DNA from: Strigamia acuminata
Taxonomy: Eukaryota; Arthropoda; Chilopoda; Geophilomorpha; Linotaeniidae
Direction of reading: 5' to 3'
Length of the DNA stretch: 64,000 nt
NCBI GenBank assembly: GCA_949358305.1
Contig: OX442314.1
Coordinates: 13,695,060 to 13,759,059, forward strand
In this document: piece after piece, positions 47,535 to 60,330 of the stretch
Numbering within the stretch: the stretch's first letter is position 1
How the letters are laid out: each line of letters starts with the position of its first letter
The notes under the pieces: model-generated
Seen by the model: the letters and a program-made list of their open reading frames with translations, nothing else
Database searches by the model: none
Told to the model about the DNA's origin: nothing
Made by a program: the position numbers and the translations under genes

Positions 47535-47780
47535 GCACCGACAACATGCTTTTTGCACCGAAAATTCATCTAAAGACCTTCAGAAGCAAGTGGTGACGAT
47601 GCCAAAAAAGTGAACTGATTAATCTCTCAGTCTAACCCACAAAAAAAAATTTTCCAAGAAAAAAAATGTTATCAGAATTGACAATTTGTTAACGATTAAA
47701 CTAAAAAAAAAAAAAACATTTTAAAAAATACCCCAAAATACCTAACCCCTGACACCGAAAAATTCAATCCAGTTTTGCCT
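47535..47780. other. A-rich spacer
   Basis: A-runs at 47640-47725. No feature. Confidence 0.55.
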
Positions 47781-49470
47781 AGTCAACAAAAAGAAATCCA
47801 GAAGGGTCGTCCTAGCAAAAGAACAGCCTGAGGCGAAGGGCGGTGTAATAACGGGGTGCAAAGCACTGATGGCACGTCACTACAGCTGACGAGGCCATTT
47901 TTAAGGTGGGGTGCAAAAGCCGCCAACAATTCGTTGGTAAACTCCTTTTTCCATAACTCGCAACCACTCAACTCGTCATCCACATCCATCAACACGACAC
48001 GAGTCCAACCGTCAAACGCATTCTCTTAACGGAGCTTGATCCCACATAGATTTACACCTATGAATAATACACGCAAAACCTGATCCCCCACCAATCACCC
48101 ATTTCCACCACCACCGTTTCCCCCTAATCCCCACTGACCATACACTCCAAAGCCCAAACCAAAACAAAGCTTTCGACCTCTTACTTAATTCATCACCTAC
48201 GACCTCTTTCGTAACTTTTATTTCCATTTCGCTGACCTCGTACTTCACTTCAAATTACGTTACACGATGCCACAAATAACTACGACGCCATCGCCATGGT
48301 CATTCGATCCACGACGATGAGTCTCATTTCCGAATGAATTCCATGCTAGGTCATTGGGATTTTACGACCCGACCAGCAAACCCCCCCACTAAATAAAGAC
48401 TCCCTGGTATTAAAAAAAAAATCCAATTCCCATTTATTGACGTTCCGCTATGTGTACACACTTCTCGATTCAATCTTTTTCCAACACGCCCCCCAGCCCC
48501 CCCCCCATCTTTATCCAAGGAACCCTAGAGCCTGGACGGCGACACACCAGCAAAGGAAACAGTACAATACTCACCCGACCACCGCATGTTCCAGAATGCC
48601 CCTTCAGTGAACCTTTCCTTTCACCTCGTGACATCTGTGGGGTCACCTCTTTGTGAGGTGCCCGGGATTCGAGACAACATCTTAGTCCAATTCAATTGCA
48701 CGAAATAGTGCGGGCAAGGCTGTGCAGCAGAGGGGGTTTTCCTCCACCGCGTCCCCCCGTGGTTACCCAAGATTCCCCCGCGCATTCCCATTGGCCCACC
48801 TCAGACGTGTGGTGAACTCGGTGACAAGTTAACACAAAGCAAATTAACCGCCATGTCGCCCTCGTGGGAGAGGCGAGACTCACGTCACCTTTCACCGAAA
48901 TAAGGGACTTTTTCTACCCGAGAGAGACGCACACCACCGGCGTCAAATGACAGGCTTGCTAAGAAGATGAGTAGTGCTGCTTGCTGCATTTTGACACATG
49001 GGACTCAACACCCCCTCACTATAATTCGACCACGTCATCCATCGGAAAGTGGTGAAAGGAAAAGCGAAAACTTTTCTTCATGGACAAAAACAACTTGATC
49101 GCTCCCCCCAGACCAGAGCGCACAAATCATGATCCCAGGACGAGAAAGAGGGATAAGTGGGGAGAGAAAGGGAGTCGTTAAATCCCTTCGTCACCTCAGC
49201 GGGTGTTGGGTCAGCGACTCAATCTGCCAGAATTTCCTCGCGCATTCACAAACCGGGAATCTCTTTAACCACCCATCTTTTCACAGCACCAGTCGAGCAA
49301 TTGTGAATAGGACTCAAGGTTTCCATCCTAATTCCTTTTATCACACAGCACTGCCCTCCAAAGTGTCGCCAATTACGTCCGGTGCTGTGTATCCGCTTAC
49401 CTGGTAACCCAGGTGGGCAAAGGTGTGGTGGTCACTGCGTGGGTGGGCAGTTACTGGAAAAATGCGATGT
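47781..49470. other. Longest high-complexity island
   Basis: About 1.7 kb of mixed, CG-containing sequence, with C much above G in 48040-48140 and G-rich purine sequence near 49130-49180. A run of ten C lies at about 48496. Frames up to 92 codons exist on both strands, without a domain. It is the most extended candidate for conserved regulatory DNA or missed exons. Confidence 0.4.
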
Positions 49471-49914
49471 AAAATTCTAGCGAGGAATTTTTTTTTAAAA
49501 CCATTCGACTGTTTACGTTTAATTACCTCTTGGGAAAATGAGAAGAGGAAAGATGAGAGTAATAATAAATATTTTGCATCGAAATTGTATAGAATTACCG
49601 GATTAATGGGAATTCTGTGTTGGAGTAAAATGAAAATAGATTTAACGGATTTTTTTCTTCTTTTTTTTTTACCAAAAATTTCATTTGGCTGAAAAAAAAA
49701 TTAGTTTAAGTGTCTGGTTACACACGCAACTAACCGGTTTTTTTAATCTTCAAAATACCTGCATATTTCTAAATGCTCGGTTCAAACTGCTGACCACTCA
49801 CACCGGCATGTTTTAAAACAAAAACAAAACGTAATCAAAGCACAATACCAACAGTCAAAGCCTCTAAAAACGGATTGGTTGTTTTAATTAAATGTTGAGA
49901 CCACTAAACATTTA
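49471..49914. other. AT-rich unassigned DNA
   Basis: T- and A-runs and nothing else recognisable. It ends with the TA before the next element. Confidence 0.5.
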
Positions 49915-50201
49915 CAGTTCGCACCCGGTATCTTGATGCCCATTCTGCGCAGACGATTTTCTAATTCCAGTTGTTATTTAGCAGCCTAATATTAAGCCTA
50001 ATAGTGCTAAAATAAAGTAAATAAGCAACAATAAACTCATTAGTCATTATTAAAAGTAATTTACAGCGTAGTACCCAAAATATTTTTATTTATTTACCTT
50101 CTTTTTAGCATTATTAGGCCTAATATTAAGCTTAATACTGCTAAATAACAACTGGAATTAGAAAATCGTCTGCGCAGAATGATTTTAGCGGGCGCAAACT
50201 G
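49915..50201. mobile_element. MITE with long arms (287 bp)
   Basis: The arms contain a perfect 44-base inverted match that starts CATTCTGCGCAGACGATTTT (left from 49941, right ending 50181). Outside it, weaker pairing (CAGTTYGCRCCCG) reaches CAGT/ACTG ends. TA lies on the left; the right flank is TT. Inside it, the TAATATTAAGC blocks pair again. A Tc1/mariner-type origin is inferred from the CAGT end and the TA. It has no coding capacity. Confidence 0.82.
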
Positions 50202-50340
50202 TTAGTTAAAGACAACTTTAGGATTTTGTTGCCTAAAATAAATTTATTAAAGGCAACAATAAATATAGTCAAATCAACAACAAGAGTTATTTAATCCTAT
50301 TAAATTGTTTAATAGTCTTTAACCCAACCAAACGTTTTTA

Positions 50341-50593
50341 GAGTGTAAAACGCCTATTATCCGAACATCGGTTAAACGAACAACCGGTTATCCGAACAGC
50401 AGCGATCCATTTTATTTATCGATTTATAACGACTTTCAACACTTCTGATTTTTATTTTCGTAGCATGGGAAAAGGTGACAATTTTTTTCTCCACGATTGT
50501 ACATAAACCTAATGTCCAATTAAGCAAACAAATCTGTTTTACGAACACCTAAATTTCCCAATTAGTTCGGATAATCGGCATTCTTCCGTACTG
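50341..50593. mobile_element. Tigger-like MITE (253 bp)
   Basis: The left end carries CGCCTATTATCCGAACATCG and the right end, inverted, TGCCGATTATCCGAACTAAT. The shared ATTATCCGAAC is a hallmark of Tigger-type ends. Internal copies include GGTTATCCGAACAG (50387). TA on the left and CA on the right fit a decayed TA target. Non-coding. Confidence 0.75.
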
Positions 50594-51270
50594 CATTTCC
50601 ACCAAACAAAAAAATAAAACATTCTAAGCATCTTCCAACTTTTTATTATTTTTAAAAATAAATAACAAAAAAAAAGGATAAAAAAAATAAAAATATAGAA
50701 AGGAAATGAAAAAAAAAAGTAACTTAAACTCCCCCTAGATTCTGTAACATCATCTTGCGTCTCCCATCTTTTTTCAAGTCTTCTAACCGAGAATAAGAAA
50801 ATATGACAGCCGGAGGTAGACACAAACAGGAATGCAACTTGGGGAGTAGATTACCACAAGAAGAAAAAAAAAACTGAAAAGGATTTCTATTTTGGCCCGC
50901 AAAAGAGCAATGCTACAAGAAATTGAATTGCCCCTCGTCACCCTCGACGTCGTTCATCAACTCGCTCCCACAACACCCCAAAAACTGCCCGCATTAAATA
51001 AAAAAAAATAAAAATAAAAAAAACCCACTGCACCACCCCAATCCCTTTATTGCTGTTATTGCACCATGATATAACAACTCCCATCCTAAAAAACAACCAA
51101 AAAACAAAACCAATATCAAAAAAACAAAATTAATTAACCAACTTTCGACCAAGTCATCCCCAAAACCCCCTTAAACTTATAAAAAAGAATGATGGCAACA
51201 AATTATGTAATACACAGTAATCATAATAAATTTTAAAAAAATTACTCAATTTCGCTAAAAGCTATTAACC
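50594..51270. other. A-rich spacer
   Basis: A-runs at 50645-50725, 50995-51025 and 51085-51125. The sequence 51020-51180 is A+C-rich. No feature. Confidence 0.55.
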
Positions 51271-52440
51271 CTCCTTCTCGCAATGCCCCGTCCACGTATA
51301 TATACCTTGGGCAGGTGTTATCAAGCAAAACCCAGTCTCCCCCTTGTTGCTTTTTATTCGAGACACGTGCTATGGGCAACCTGTCAAAACGAAACGAGTC
51401 CACCTGGCCTAAACCACGTCTCGTGATCGGTTGCTAGTAGCAACGAGCATCTTCAGCAATTCCGAGCGCTAGGAAGAAGCAACCCGACACTCCCACAGTC
51501 ACCGAGAGAAGGTGGCGGTGAACCGCCAGGCGAAAGAATCCAATAATCAAGCCCTAAATGCTGCCTTGAAACGAACAATCGATCAAACTATTAATTAAAC
51601 ATCCGCACTTCAAAGTAATAACGCTCTCGAAGCGCTTCGACGAGCTCTAAAATCCCTTTGACGCTTTATTGCAAGAAACCAGACGCAATTTAAATAAGGT
51701 GACGAAAGCAGACGACTCATAAATTGGTAGCTTGTTGTGACGAGCCAATTATTTGCTCTGACTCGGCCATTAGCGTACCTTTTGTACTAATTTCGCAGGT
51801 AAACACAAGGTGGCTTTGTAGGTCATAAATCAGTACAAACGGACAGCAAGCTGCATGAATTTCATACGTGCAAATGGTGGCTGTCATATTGATTTCTGTT
51901 CCCCACCTCCCGCGAGTTTCAATCAATAAACGTTGGTTGCAAATCATGTCCTCTTTTGCTCATTTGCTCCCTTTCAACAACACAGACCATGCAAATATGC
52001 GCAGAAAACCAAAACTCCCAAATCGAAAAGAAAAAAAATATCTTATATATATAGGAAATAAAAAATGTCAACAAAAATATTTTCTCACACATACATTTGT
52101 ATGATAAAAAGTAACAGCTGACCGGATGAATGGCAACGTGCTAAATCAAATCGTCCCAGATTGAAATCTTAACGGCTCGCCGACTTCGGGACGAGCTACG
52201 AATGGCGACATACATGGTAATTGAAAACCCTTTGCAAGACACGACGCGCGGAAATGCAACGCTGACATTACCATAAACAATAACTTGCAATACAAAAAAT
52301 CGAATTGTCCATAAATCCCGTTCCCAGCTGACGTTTGTCGGGCTGAGAACTTCTATTCAACTCGTTTATACGCCGGCAAAAAATCTCCCGCTAGGGAGAG
52401 AATATAAAAGAGTAATTTCTTAGATATCGACTAAGCCCTA
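51271..52440. other. High-complexity island, strong enhancer candidate
   Basis: Between 51540 and 51990 lie TATTAATTAAAC, GCTTTATTGC, CATAAATTGG, AGGTCATAAATCAG, GTAAACA (forkhead type) and TGGCTGTCATATTGATTTC within 450 non-repetitive bases. Frames have no domain. At 51781-51803 TACTAATTTCGCAG/GTAAAC combines a branch-point-like, acceptor-like and donor-like sequence. Confidence 0.4.
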
Positions 52441-54360
52441 CTGAAAGAAGCACCAGGTAATGTGGAGCCATGTGTAAAGGAGATGCCTGAAATTAAACAA
52501 ACTCGTACAAATCATTATTTGCATTGGTTTTCCCTTTTTAAAGCAGGATTGTTTATTAATTCTCAAGTCAAGAGGTAAACATATTAATACTTCGCGCACT
52601 ATTTCACTTTCCAAGGCGGAAACAACAGGAAGTTATTAATATTCCGCAGAAACAAACCAATAAATTCTGCATTTTGTTAAGAATTAAAAATATTAGTTGT
52701 GTGTTTACGTTTTATTCAAATAATAACCTTTAAAGAAGACGACTATTAAGAATTTTATTTCTCTAAAAAAATAAAAAAATAATAAAAAAAACCTTTGCTG
52801 TATTTTTCTTTAAACCAGCTTTTTGTCCTTATTTTACAAGGCCTTTTAGAAAAACCGCAACACTTTGAAAAACACGCATTCAAAAATCTCCTTGCAAGGA
52901 AATGTGTCAGCAGCTAGCAAGCTCAACTTTTCATGACCCAGTGCAGGCCGCCATTCAAGTTTAAAGAGCGCGAAGAACAAAATGGACTGGCACATTGCAA
53001 GCCAAACCGAGTGGAAAGCCATGTTGGCAAAAGTGAGCAAAACCCAACTGAATATGGGGCCACTATCCAAAAACCTTAAGCATTTTATCCCCTTTACAAA
53101 AGAAAAAAGAAAAAGAAGAGAGAAAAAAAATCACTATATTTCCATTTTAATGTACATAAAAAAAAGTGCACTAAAAAAAAATATATACATTTATATATCC
53201 ATACAATACATCACTACTTCCAAGTGTGTGCGCAAGCGTGTTTTGGCTGCATTTCGAAACCCTTGCCAGTTTGAAGTACGAGTGTAGGCGGGTAGTGGTG
53301 ATGGTAGCAGTGAGGACCTGTTTTTCTTCACACAAACTAAATCGTATTGTATAATCAGTCATCAGCCTTGGAAGAAGCAAGCAGTTCACAGCTGCACTCT
53401 GGAATGGGTGAATACTCTCCCCTATTTCAAGGAGTTAACTGCACAAGTTGAATATAGACCCACAAAGATGCGAGGGCAAAGAAAAAAAAATCTCTTTTTC
53501 AAGTCCCATGAAAAGAAATTCTAAACCGATGACAGATCTCTCATTTAATTAAGAAAAAATTAATTTTTAACATGTTCTTTGAGCACTTCTTGCATTTTCC
53601 TAGTCAAACACATTTTTGGTGTTAATTATGCCACCTATAATGATAATTTTATAATTGTTCAGCCTCGAATCCTCTTTTGGGTTGAAAAATTGATTAAGTA
53701 GCGACTAAACGCATTAAACTCGCAAGTAATTGCATATTTTTTGTCAGTAACTTGCTTAAATATGTTTAATCTTGAACCATATGGGTAAAGCTAAGATTTT
53801 GATCTCAATTCACGTATAGGGAACATCACTTCGAACTCATTTTGAGACCTTCAGCTTTAATATTAATCTTATTTTGGTGCAATTTAAGATTAAAATTAAT
53901 ACCTCCCGCTTTCAAATGACGTTATGTTGTTATGTACAAGTAATTGGTATTTTCTACCTCCAACAGTGAAATAACACAAACTTAGACCTAATTACAATCA
54001 AAATCCAATCCACGACAATAACGAAAAATTCAGTTCCCTTTAACTCATTTTCCTTAGAAATTCTCAACCACACCATTGCAACATTTTTTTTTTACTGTTT
54101 CTTCACTTCCGCCCTTAGAGAATCATTGCCACAAAAAATTTGATAGCAAAAAGTCTTAAACGAAGCAAAAAAAAAATAACAAAAATAATAAAAATAATAA
54201 AAAAAAAAAGATTTTTTATAATAATAATTTTTGAGACTTGACCTACGCAACTCCATTTTAAAAAAAGACAAAAAGCAAAAACAAATCAATTTATTCATTT
54301 TTTTCCACTCGACTGTACAAGAAAATTATTACCATAATAATGCATACATGAATATATATT
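52441..54360. other. Mostly AT-rich unassigned DNA
   Basis: A modestly complex patch at 52900-53060 has frames on both strands without domains. A-runs lie at 52765-52795, 53160 and 54165-54210. TTGAACCATATGGG at 53774 may be a lone CCATATGG-family end. Confidence 0.45.
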
Positions 54361-55560
54361 ATACTTAATAGCCCGGTTTGCAATCCGTCCCCACATTTGT
54401 TCTTTGCTCATTCAGACGAAGAAATGAAACGGAAAAATCAAATTCATCACCTGCCAATTTTTAGTTCCTCATCACACACTGCGACAGGAAAGAGGGAAGT
54501 GTTGAGACGGTGGTCAAAATGGTAATAACAAGTCATTAGCCATGTACCTCCACACACTACACAGACACTTATGTCCTTGTTCTCGCTCGGCTTAATTGTA
54601 ATTATTTGTGCACATGATGTACAGCTAAAACTCCACCTGCGGGCGATGACGTGAAAAGACTTTGAGCATCGCCATATACGAAACCTAAGAACAATGAAAG
54701 ACATTCAACAAAAAAATAAAAATCCCTCATTAATGTCTTTTCACTGTATAATTTTCCTTCCCCCACCTATTGCGTAGGTTCAAGCGTTTATCGCATGTGA
54801 TAACATTTCCGAGTGGCCAGAAAAAGCGTTAACGGTGATTAATTCAAAAAAGAAAAAGAAGAAGAAGAATCGAGGAGGAGTGTGACCACAAAGAGTAAAG
54901 ACTTCTCCCTCTAACTAGCCGAACAAAAGCATCGTTTGTCTTGGGCCAAAATTGATTTAGTGCCGAATAAATGTGGCCTGGCATTTCAATAAGAAAACCG
55001 TCCTCAAAGATTTACGGCCCAAGAAAACCGTTTGCACTTGATCATCGAACACCAAAGACCATCACAAGTCATACAGCACGATACGGGTGCAAATTGAGTG
55101 GAAAAACAATAATAAAATTCCCAACACCATGTTTCAAGTGTCACAAATCTTGTATCTCACTGATGTCCCCCAGGAACAGCGCACACAAACGTCAATGAAG
55201 CAAACAATAAAATATTCTCCCTTTCCACTGCCCCTCAATAGCGCGATTGTTTGATGCACACGACTGGCACGTAGCCTGCATACAATCACGTAGGCGGCTG
55301 CCACTTAATTGTCGCTCCATCGTAATAACCAACAGATTGGATGTGCATACAACCCACCTCTAGGCAACCTTAGGTATGGTGTGCAAGTAGGGGCAATATC
55401 AAAGCGAACCCACCCTTAAATGTGCTAGAAATGTTCTATATTGTGTCTCTTAAATGCAATGTGAAAGGTGAAAGCTTTTATCGAATTACCCAACGCTTGT
55501 TCATAAATTATTTCCTCGTTATTCTTAAGAGACATTAGAAAGCCATAAACTCGCATTAGA
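54361..55560. other. High-complexity island
   Basis: Mixed non-repetitive sequence. The core 55230-55380 (GCGCGATTGTTTGATGC, GCCACTTAATTGTCGC, CCATCGTAATAACC) is CG-containing with homeodomain-type sites. Frames carry no domain. Confidence 0.4.
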
Positions 55561-56400
55561 TCTTAACAAATATCAATGGGTTTGTACGGCTTTAATGTTT
55601 TATCCAAACACAGGCCTAATGTGCTCTCTTAGTATGCACACTGTTCATGTTGAATGTTGGTCGAGGAGATTGAAAAGCAACGTGACTGATGAGTTAGTTG
55701 TGTTTGAACAACAGTTAGATCTAGTTTGTTTGCTTGTTGTGTTACCAGCACAAAAGCCAAGGTTCAATTAACCTGTACGGTGTCGCATTAAACCACGATT
55801 GATTCCGAAACTGTTTAAAAATTTAAAAAAACTAAAATTTAATATTAAGTCTGTAAAACAAAATTTACCGTTTTGCCTCCCAATAAAATATACCTCGCAT
55901 TCGAAATTCAAAACTTGGGTAAATATTAGATGCAAAATCAACATTTAAAACAGTCCTACCAATATCCCATTCCGCCATCCAATTTTCCATACATTCAGAA
56001 CTTACATAAGCTTATCCCTCTCTAAACAATCTCTATGAAAATGAAAACCTTGCCTATTCCATTAGCTACGCCAATTCACCTGTCATTTAAAACATCACAA
56101 TAACTTACAACTTAGTCAAAATAAACTTCCGAATTCTCTGCATAATTAAATCTACATTAAATAAATAATTTAAAAGCCTATTTCAGCTTTTTAGCTATTA
56201 CTTTCAGGATCAATTCTGTAAATTGAAAACCTGCATGAAAACAACATGTCCTCTGGCAGCATCGCATCTCAATGGCAATCAAAAGACAACATGTAATGGA
56301 CGACCCAAAACCAATTTCTATATTTTTTCCGCATATTAAAAACAAAATAAAAAAAAAAAAAATCTTGAAAGAAAAAAAATTGCTTCTTTTCCTTATCTGT
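55561..56400. other. AT-rich unassigned DNA
   Basis: No feature beyond A-runs at 56345-56380. Confidence 0.55.
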
Positions 56401-57200
56401 GTGGGGTCCCTTTATCGCAAGCGTCCAGAAACGGGCGGCCGCACAAATTGCTCTTACCCTGTCTCTGCTGCCTTGAGCCAATGATATTCAGAGGATGATT
56501 GAGGACTCGTCCCGCATTACGTTGCCAACAAAAATATAGTCACCTTACACACAACCCTTCGCACCAACCTCCGGTCAAACCCCAGAGCCGTCAACAGCCA
56601 ACAAGCTGCAATTTGAGTGCACAATTTCACACATTTTTCACCACATTCCAACAGGTATGTAAAACCCTTAACAATCTAGAAAATGTGTGCCAGTCTGGAA
56701 TGAAGACTCTTGACAAATGAAAACTTATTTCCACATAACAAGCGGTTAAAAAACAAGACCTTTTCTCGCAAAGAGCAGGCGTAAATGATTTTTTAAACAG
56801 GAGAGGCCACGTCGTAACTCCTACAGCATCAAATCGTGATGGTTGGTCACTCCGGGGGACCTTTTTATCCCACCGTGTACATCTCAGCATGGTGTCCGCA
56901 GTCGCGACCTCACCCGTCCCTTTCACTTATCTCAAACAAAGTGGCAAATCAACATATGTAACCATAGAACCACATTGAAAAATCTGCATTGCATGTCAAT
57001 AATGCACCTGCAGGAACAAAAGGCAAATCAAAGGAAAAATTTGATTAGAGGGCTTTGGCAAAAGCGGAACCAAAAATTAATTACCGCCATTCGCTCAGGC
57101 CATACCTATGGATTTTATACCCGCATTATACCAATCAAAACATGCCCTCCAGATTTAATCAAAGTTATTACGGAGCTTCCAATGTCATTTTCTTTTGCAA
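56401..57200. other. High-complexity island
   Basis: Mixed sequence, with a 120-codon + strand frame (56843-57205) overlapping a 99-codon minus-strand frame. Neither shows a domain. GCGGCCGCAC lies at about 56436. Candidate regulatory DNA. Confidence 0.4.
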
Positions 57201-57335
57201 CTTGATAAAAATGTTTTACTTCGATATTTTCAGGAAAAATTAAACTTTACAGCAAAATGGAACAATTTTAAAGCTCCGAATTGTGGCCTGGTCCATGCTG
57301 TGGCCTGTGCCCATTTAAACGCCCGATTTAATTGT

Positions 57336-57447
57336 GCAAGTCACTGATTTGCTGCAAAAATATCACCCATTTTGGTGCAAAAATCACCGATTTTGGTGTA
57401 AAAATCACCGATTCTGTTGTAAAAATCACCCATTTTGTTGTAAAACT
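57336..57447 (+). repeat. 21-bp tandem repeat, readable as a 7-residue repeat
   Basis: AAAAATCACCGATTTTGGTG-type units recur every 21 bases at 57379, 57400 and 57421, with diverged copies before them. In the + strand frame 57334-57567 they read KNHRFWC, KNHRFCC and KNHPFCC. AAATAGACGCCTGGG follows at 57474, similar to sequence beside the 31.9-kb element. Whether the frame is used is unknown; I think the repeat is a DNA-level feature. Confidence 0.8.
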
Positions 57448-58379
57448 TCCGGCTCAAATAACCACCTGTGTCCAAATAGACGCCTGGGTTCTCAAAAAGA
57501 TTTAATACTCGAGTGTTTGTTCGGAGTTTATGTGCTGGTTTCTCGTATCCGTGTTTGTAATTTATAATTTATAATTTGTTTATTATTTTTATTGCCACAT
57601 GTCATTACTTTTTAATTGTTGTTACTCGTGTTTATTACTTATGCATTAACCAGATGAGTGATCAACCCTGTAAAACTTATCGATTTGGCTATAATTTTTT
57701 CGTTGGATTCCATCTGTTAGCTCAGCACTTGCATGTCAGAATATTTTACGCTTGTGAAATCTCCGTAACTGGATAATTTCCAAAAGAAACCAGTGTTTAG
57801 TTCGACAAAAAATCGTACAACTCGACAATTTTATTCTAATTTGTATAACAAATATTGAACGTTTACAATTATGTACCAATAAATATTTCACCAGAAAAGT
57901 AAATTGCTATTTTAAATATATACATTTGCCTGAATTTAAAAGCAACTTTTCTACCCATCGTAGCATACGCGATGACAATTTCGATTAACACGAGTAAACA
58001 ACTCTAGATCTCAGATAAATAGCGGCAGTCTTAAAAACAATTGATCTAATGCTAATCCAGATTAACCCGACTTAGTGATGTGCAGTAGGAAGTATTACCA
58101 CAGCAAGGCTTTGCGCTTTAATCAATAAATAACTAATTAACAGCAACCAAGTTTATTCCTTGTACGACATTTTTCTATTTTTTTTCCTTTAAATTTCAAT
58201 TTTCAAAGCAAATAAAAATATTTTTAATTAATATTTACTTAATTAAACTCCCATGACAACACAAACAAAAATTACGAAAATTAAAATCATTTTACATATT
58301 CCCTTTAAATTCAACATGTTATTTTCAATACTCCATTTCATATGCAAAGTAACTTGAAAACTCCAATGTTACCATACAT
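57448..58379. other. AT-rich unassigned DNA
   Basis: No feature is recognised. AT-rich sequence with a (TTTATAATTTA) patch at about 57558. Confidence 0.5.
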
Positions 58380-59710
58380 GAAACCCATATTTGCGAGTGG
58401 CAAACAATTCCCGCATCGCAGCGATGGGTATTGTTGCCAGTGACACATATTCGGGGTCCACTTCCGGTCAGCAGGGACCTTGGTAGCGCACAATTTGCAT
58501 ACAAGAGGGCACTTAAAACGGCCCTCGAGCAATATAAATTGAAACAAACGACAAAACTCAATTTAAAAAACACACGATCGAAATAAAACACATAATTGCA
58601 ATCAAATAAACGAAAACACACTTAAATCATTTAGATTTTACATCATACAAACCTTGTCCTCTCGATTACTCAGCTCTTGCACAGAAATCAATGTTCATCC
58701 AAACAGGAGGTCCCTTCTCTCCTATCTGCAGCTCCACACTCCTCATGATTGAGTTGAAGGCTCAACCATATTATCCCCTGATAGGTTTCTGCCAGTGAAT
58801 ATCATTACTGCCCAATAAAGAATACCCACAATGCCCCCAAATACCCCTAATCAATCAGCAAAACCCGACCCAACGTTAAGAAAACAGCCAAACTCAAATA
58901 TCTCTTAACCAACAGAGAAAATAACAAAAAAGCAAAATGAAAAAGGTATAGTAAACAAATTGGTATCCATGGTTACCTATTCAAGTCTCCCACAAAACCA
59001 ATGCTCTTGTTTACGGCAATATGTCAGCAGCAGACAAAAATTACGTCACAGCTGATCCATACACAATGCCCCTTTCTTTTCCCTCTAAGCTACAATAAAA
59101 GCAAAGCCCAAACCAATGCCATTTATTACTACAATGCTCTAAAAACCCCACACAAACCTCCCCTTAATCCGAAGGGGAAAAAATACAGAAGCTTTGGAGC
59201 CTGGGATATTGGGCAAGCAACAACTGACCAAAGATCCCTCATCCAAAAGCAAAATGTCCACCAAATAAGAGGCGAAACGAAGCATGAGTGGGAGGAAGAG
59301 GAGGAGATATGAGACAGGTCGCGTGTACATGCGATCACACCATATTCAAAAGCAATGCTCATCTTTTGTGTCCACTTTGAATAGTCTCTTCTATTCACTG
59401 TGTATATTCAACACTCCCTTTACCCCTACCTCGAGAACACCCCACTCAAGTCTTTGTTAAGTCGCAACTGACACTTGAATACATGTCAGTTTATAGACAG
59501 AAACAAACTCTTTGGCACCACGCATCAAGTGGGAACAAAGGAAGAGCCAAAAATTGCGTGCTTTTGCTCAACTTTCATTTCTTTTTCATATATTTTTCGA
59601 CATGTTTGTCTTATCACAATCAAATCTTGTCACAACGTTTTTTGCATAGCAAAGAGAATGTGTTTTGTTTCAATTATACAAAGCTCGATTCTTTTGGACG
59701 TTTAAAAAGC
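58380..59710. other. High-complexity island
   Basis: Mixed sequence with minus-strand frames of 89-98 codons and a 103-codon + strand frame (59001-59312), all without domains. Between them lies ATCCATGGTTACC, similar to an X-box half. Confidence 0.4.
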
Positions 59711-60060
59711 TAAACCGGAAGTGCTGTAAATCTAAAACTTAAAAAATACTAAAATACTAAAAAGTGTTGAGCTTGTTGCAACGAATAAACAGGAAGTGCT
59801 GTGAAGATGGCTGTTGTAACACAATTATAGCACCGAGTTCAATCGTTGAAAATAGTGAGCTCATTGCGCTCATTGCTCAATAGTTTTGGGGGCAAAAATT
59901 TCGGATTGGCACTGCAGATGAGAAGTTACAATAGCGTATTCCCAAATTCTCCTAGTTAGCTATACGAGCTCAATCACCGAAAAGCGGCGGCTCACTGCGC
60001 ACATTAGCAGCAGACTAGGACTCAATCAATTTGCAGAAATTCCGCTATAGTCGAAGTGCC
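59711..60060 (+). repeat. Local duplications with ETS-like sites
   Basis: CMGGAAGTGCTGT occurs at 59715 (ACCGGAAGTGCTGT) and 59790. A second pair, CGAGYTCAATC..GAAAA..GCTCAYTGCGC, occurs at about 59833 and 59965. The sequence looks built from two diverged direct duplications. CCGGAAGT is the classic ETS-factor site. Confidence 0.55.
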
Positions 60061-60275
60061 AACTTCCCACACTTTCATTCAAGCTGAAGATTTACATTCC
60101 AAATATTTGCCAGTTTCCAGGATATTTGCAGTACGAGATTCGGAGCTTCTCAAAACACACTGTATGGTGAACTTATGGCCGCATGAAAACCCATTTTGAG
60201 GAGAAATGATAACCTTTTGGCAAAATGCATGTCACAATATCTCTATGCTATACGGGTATTAAGTGACTGTGCATG
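60061..60275. other. Unassigned mixed DNA
   Basis: Mixed-composition sequence without a recognised feature. Confidence 0.45.
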
Positions 60276-60330
60276 CAGGGCCGACAAGAGAGGGGGAAGT
60301 CGGTACAAATTACCTTGGCCCTGAGCCCCA
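60276..60330 (+). mobile_element. Probable hAT-type transposon end
   Basis: CAGGGCCGACAAGAGAGGGGG, then GTACAAATTACCTTGGCCCTG, is the layout of a hAT terminus with its subterminal GGCCCTG inverse. No distal terminus was found, so this is a solo end or a very short element of 49 bases (60276-60323). Confidence 0.5.
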
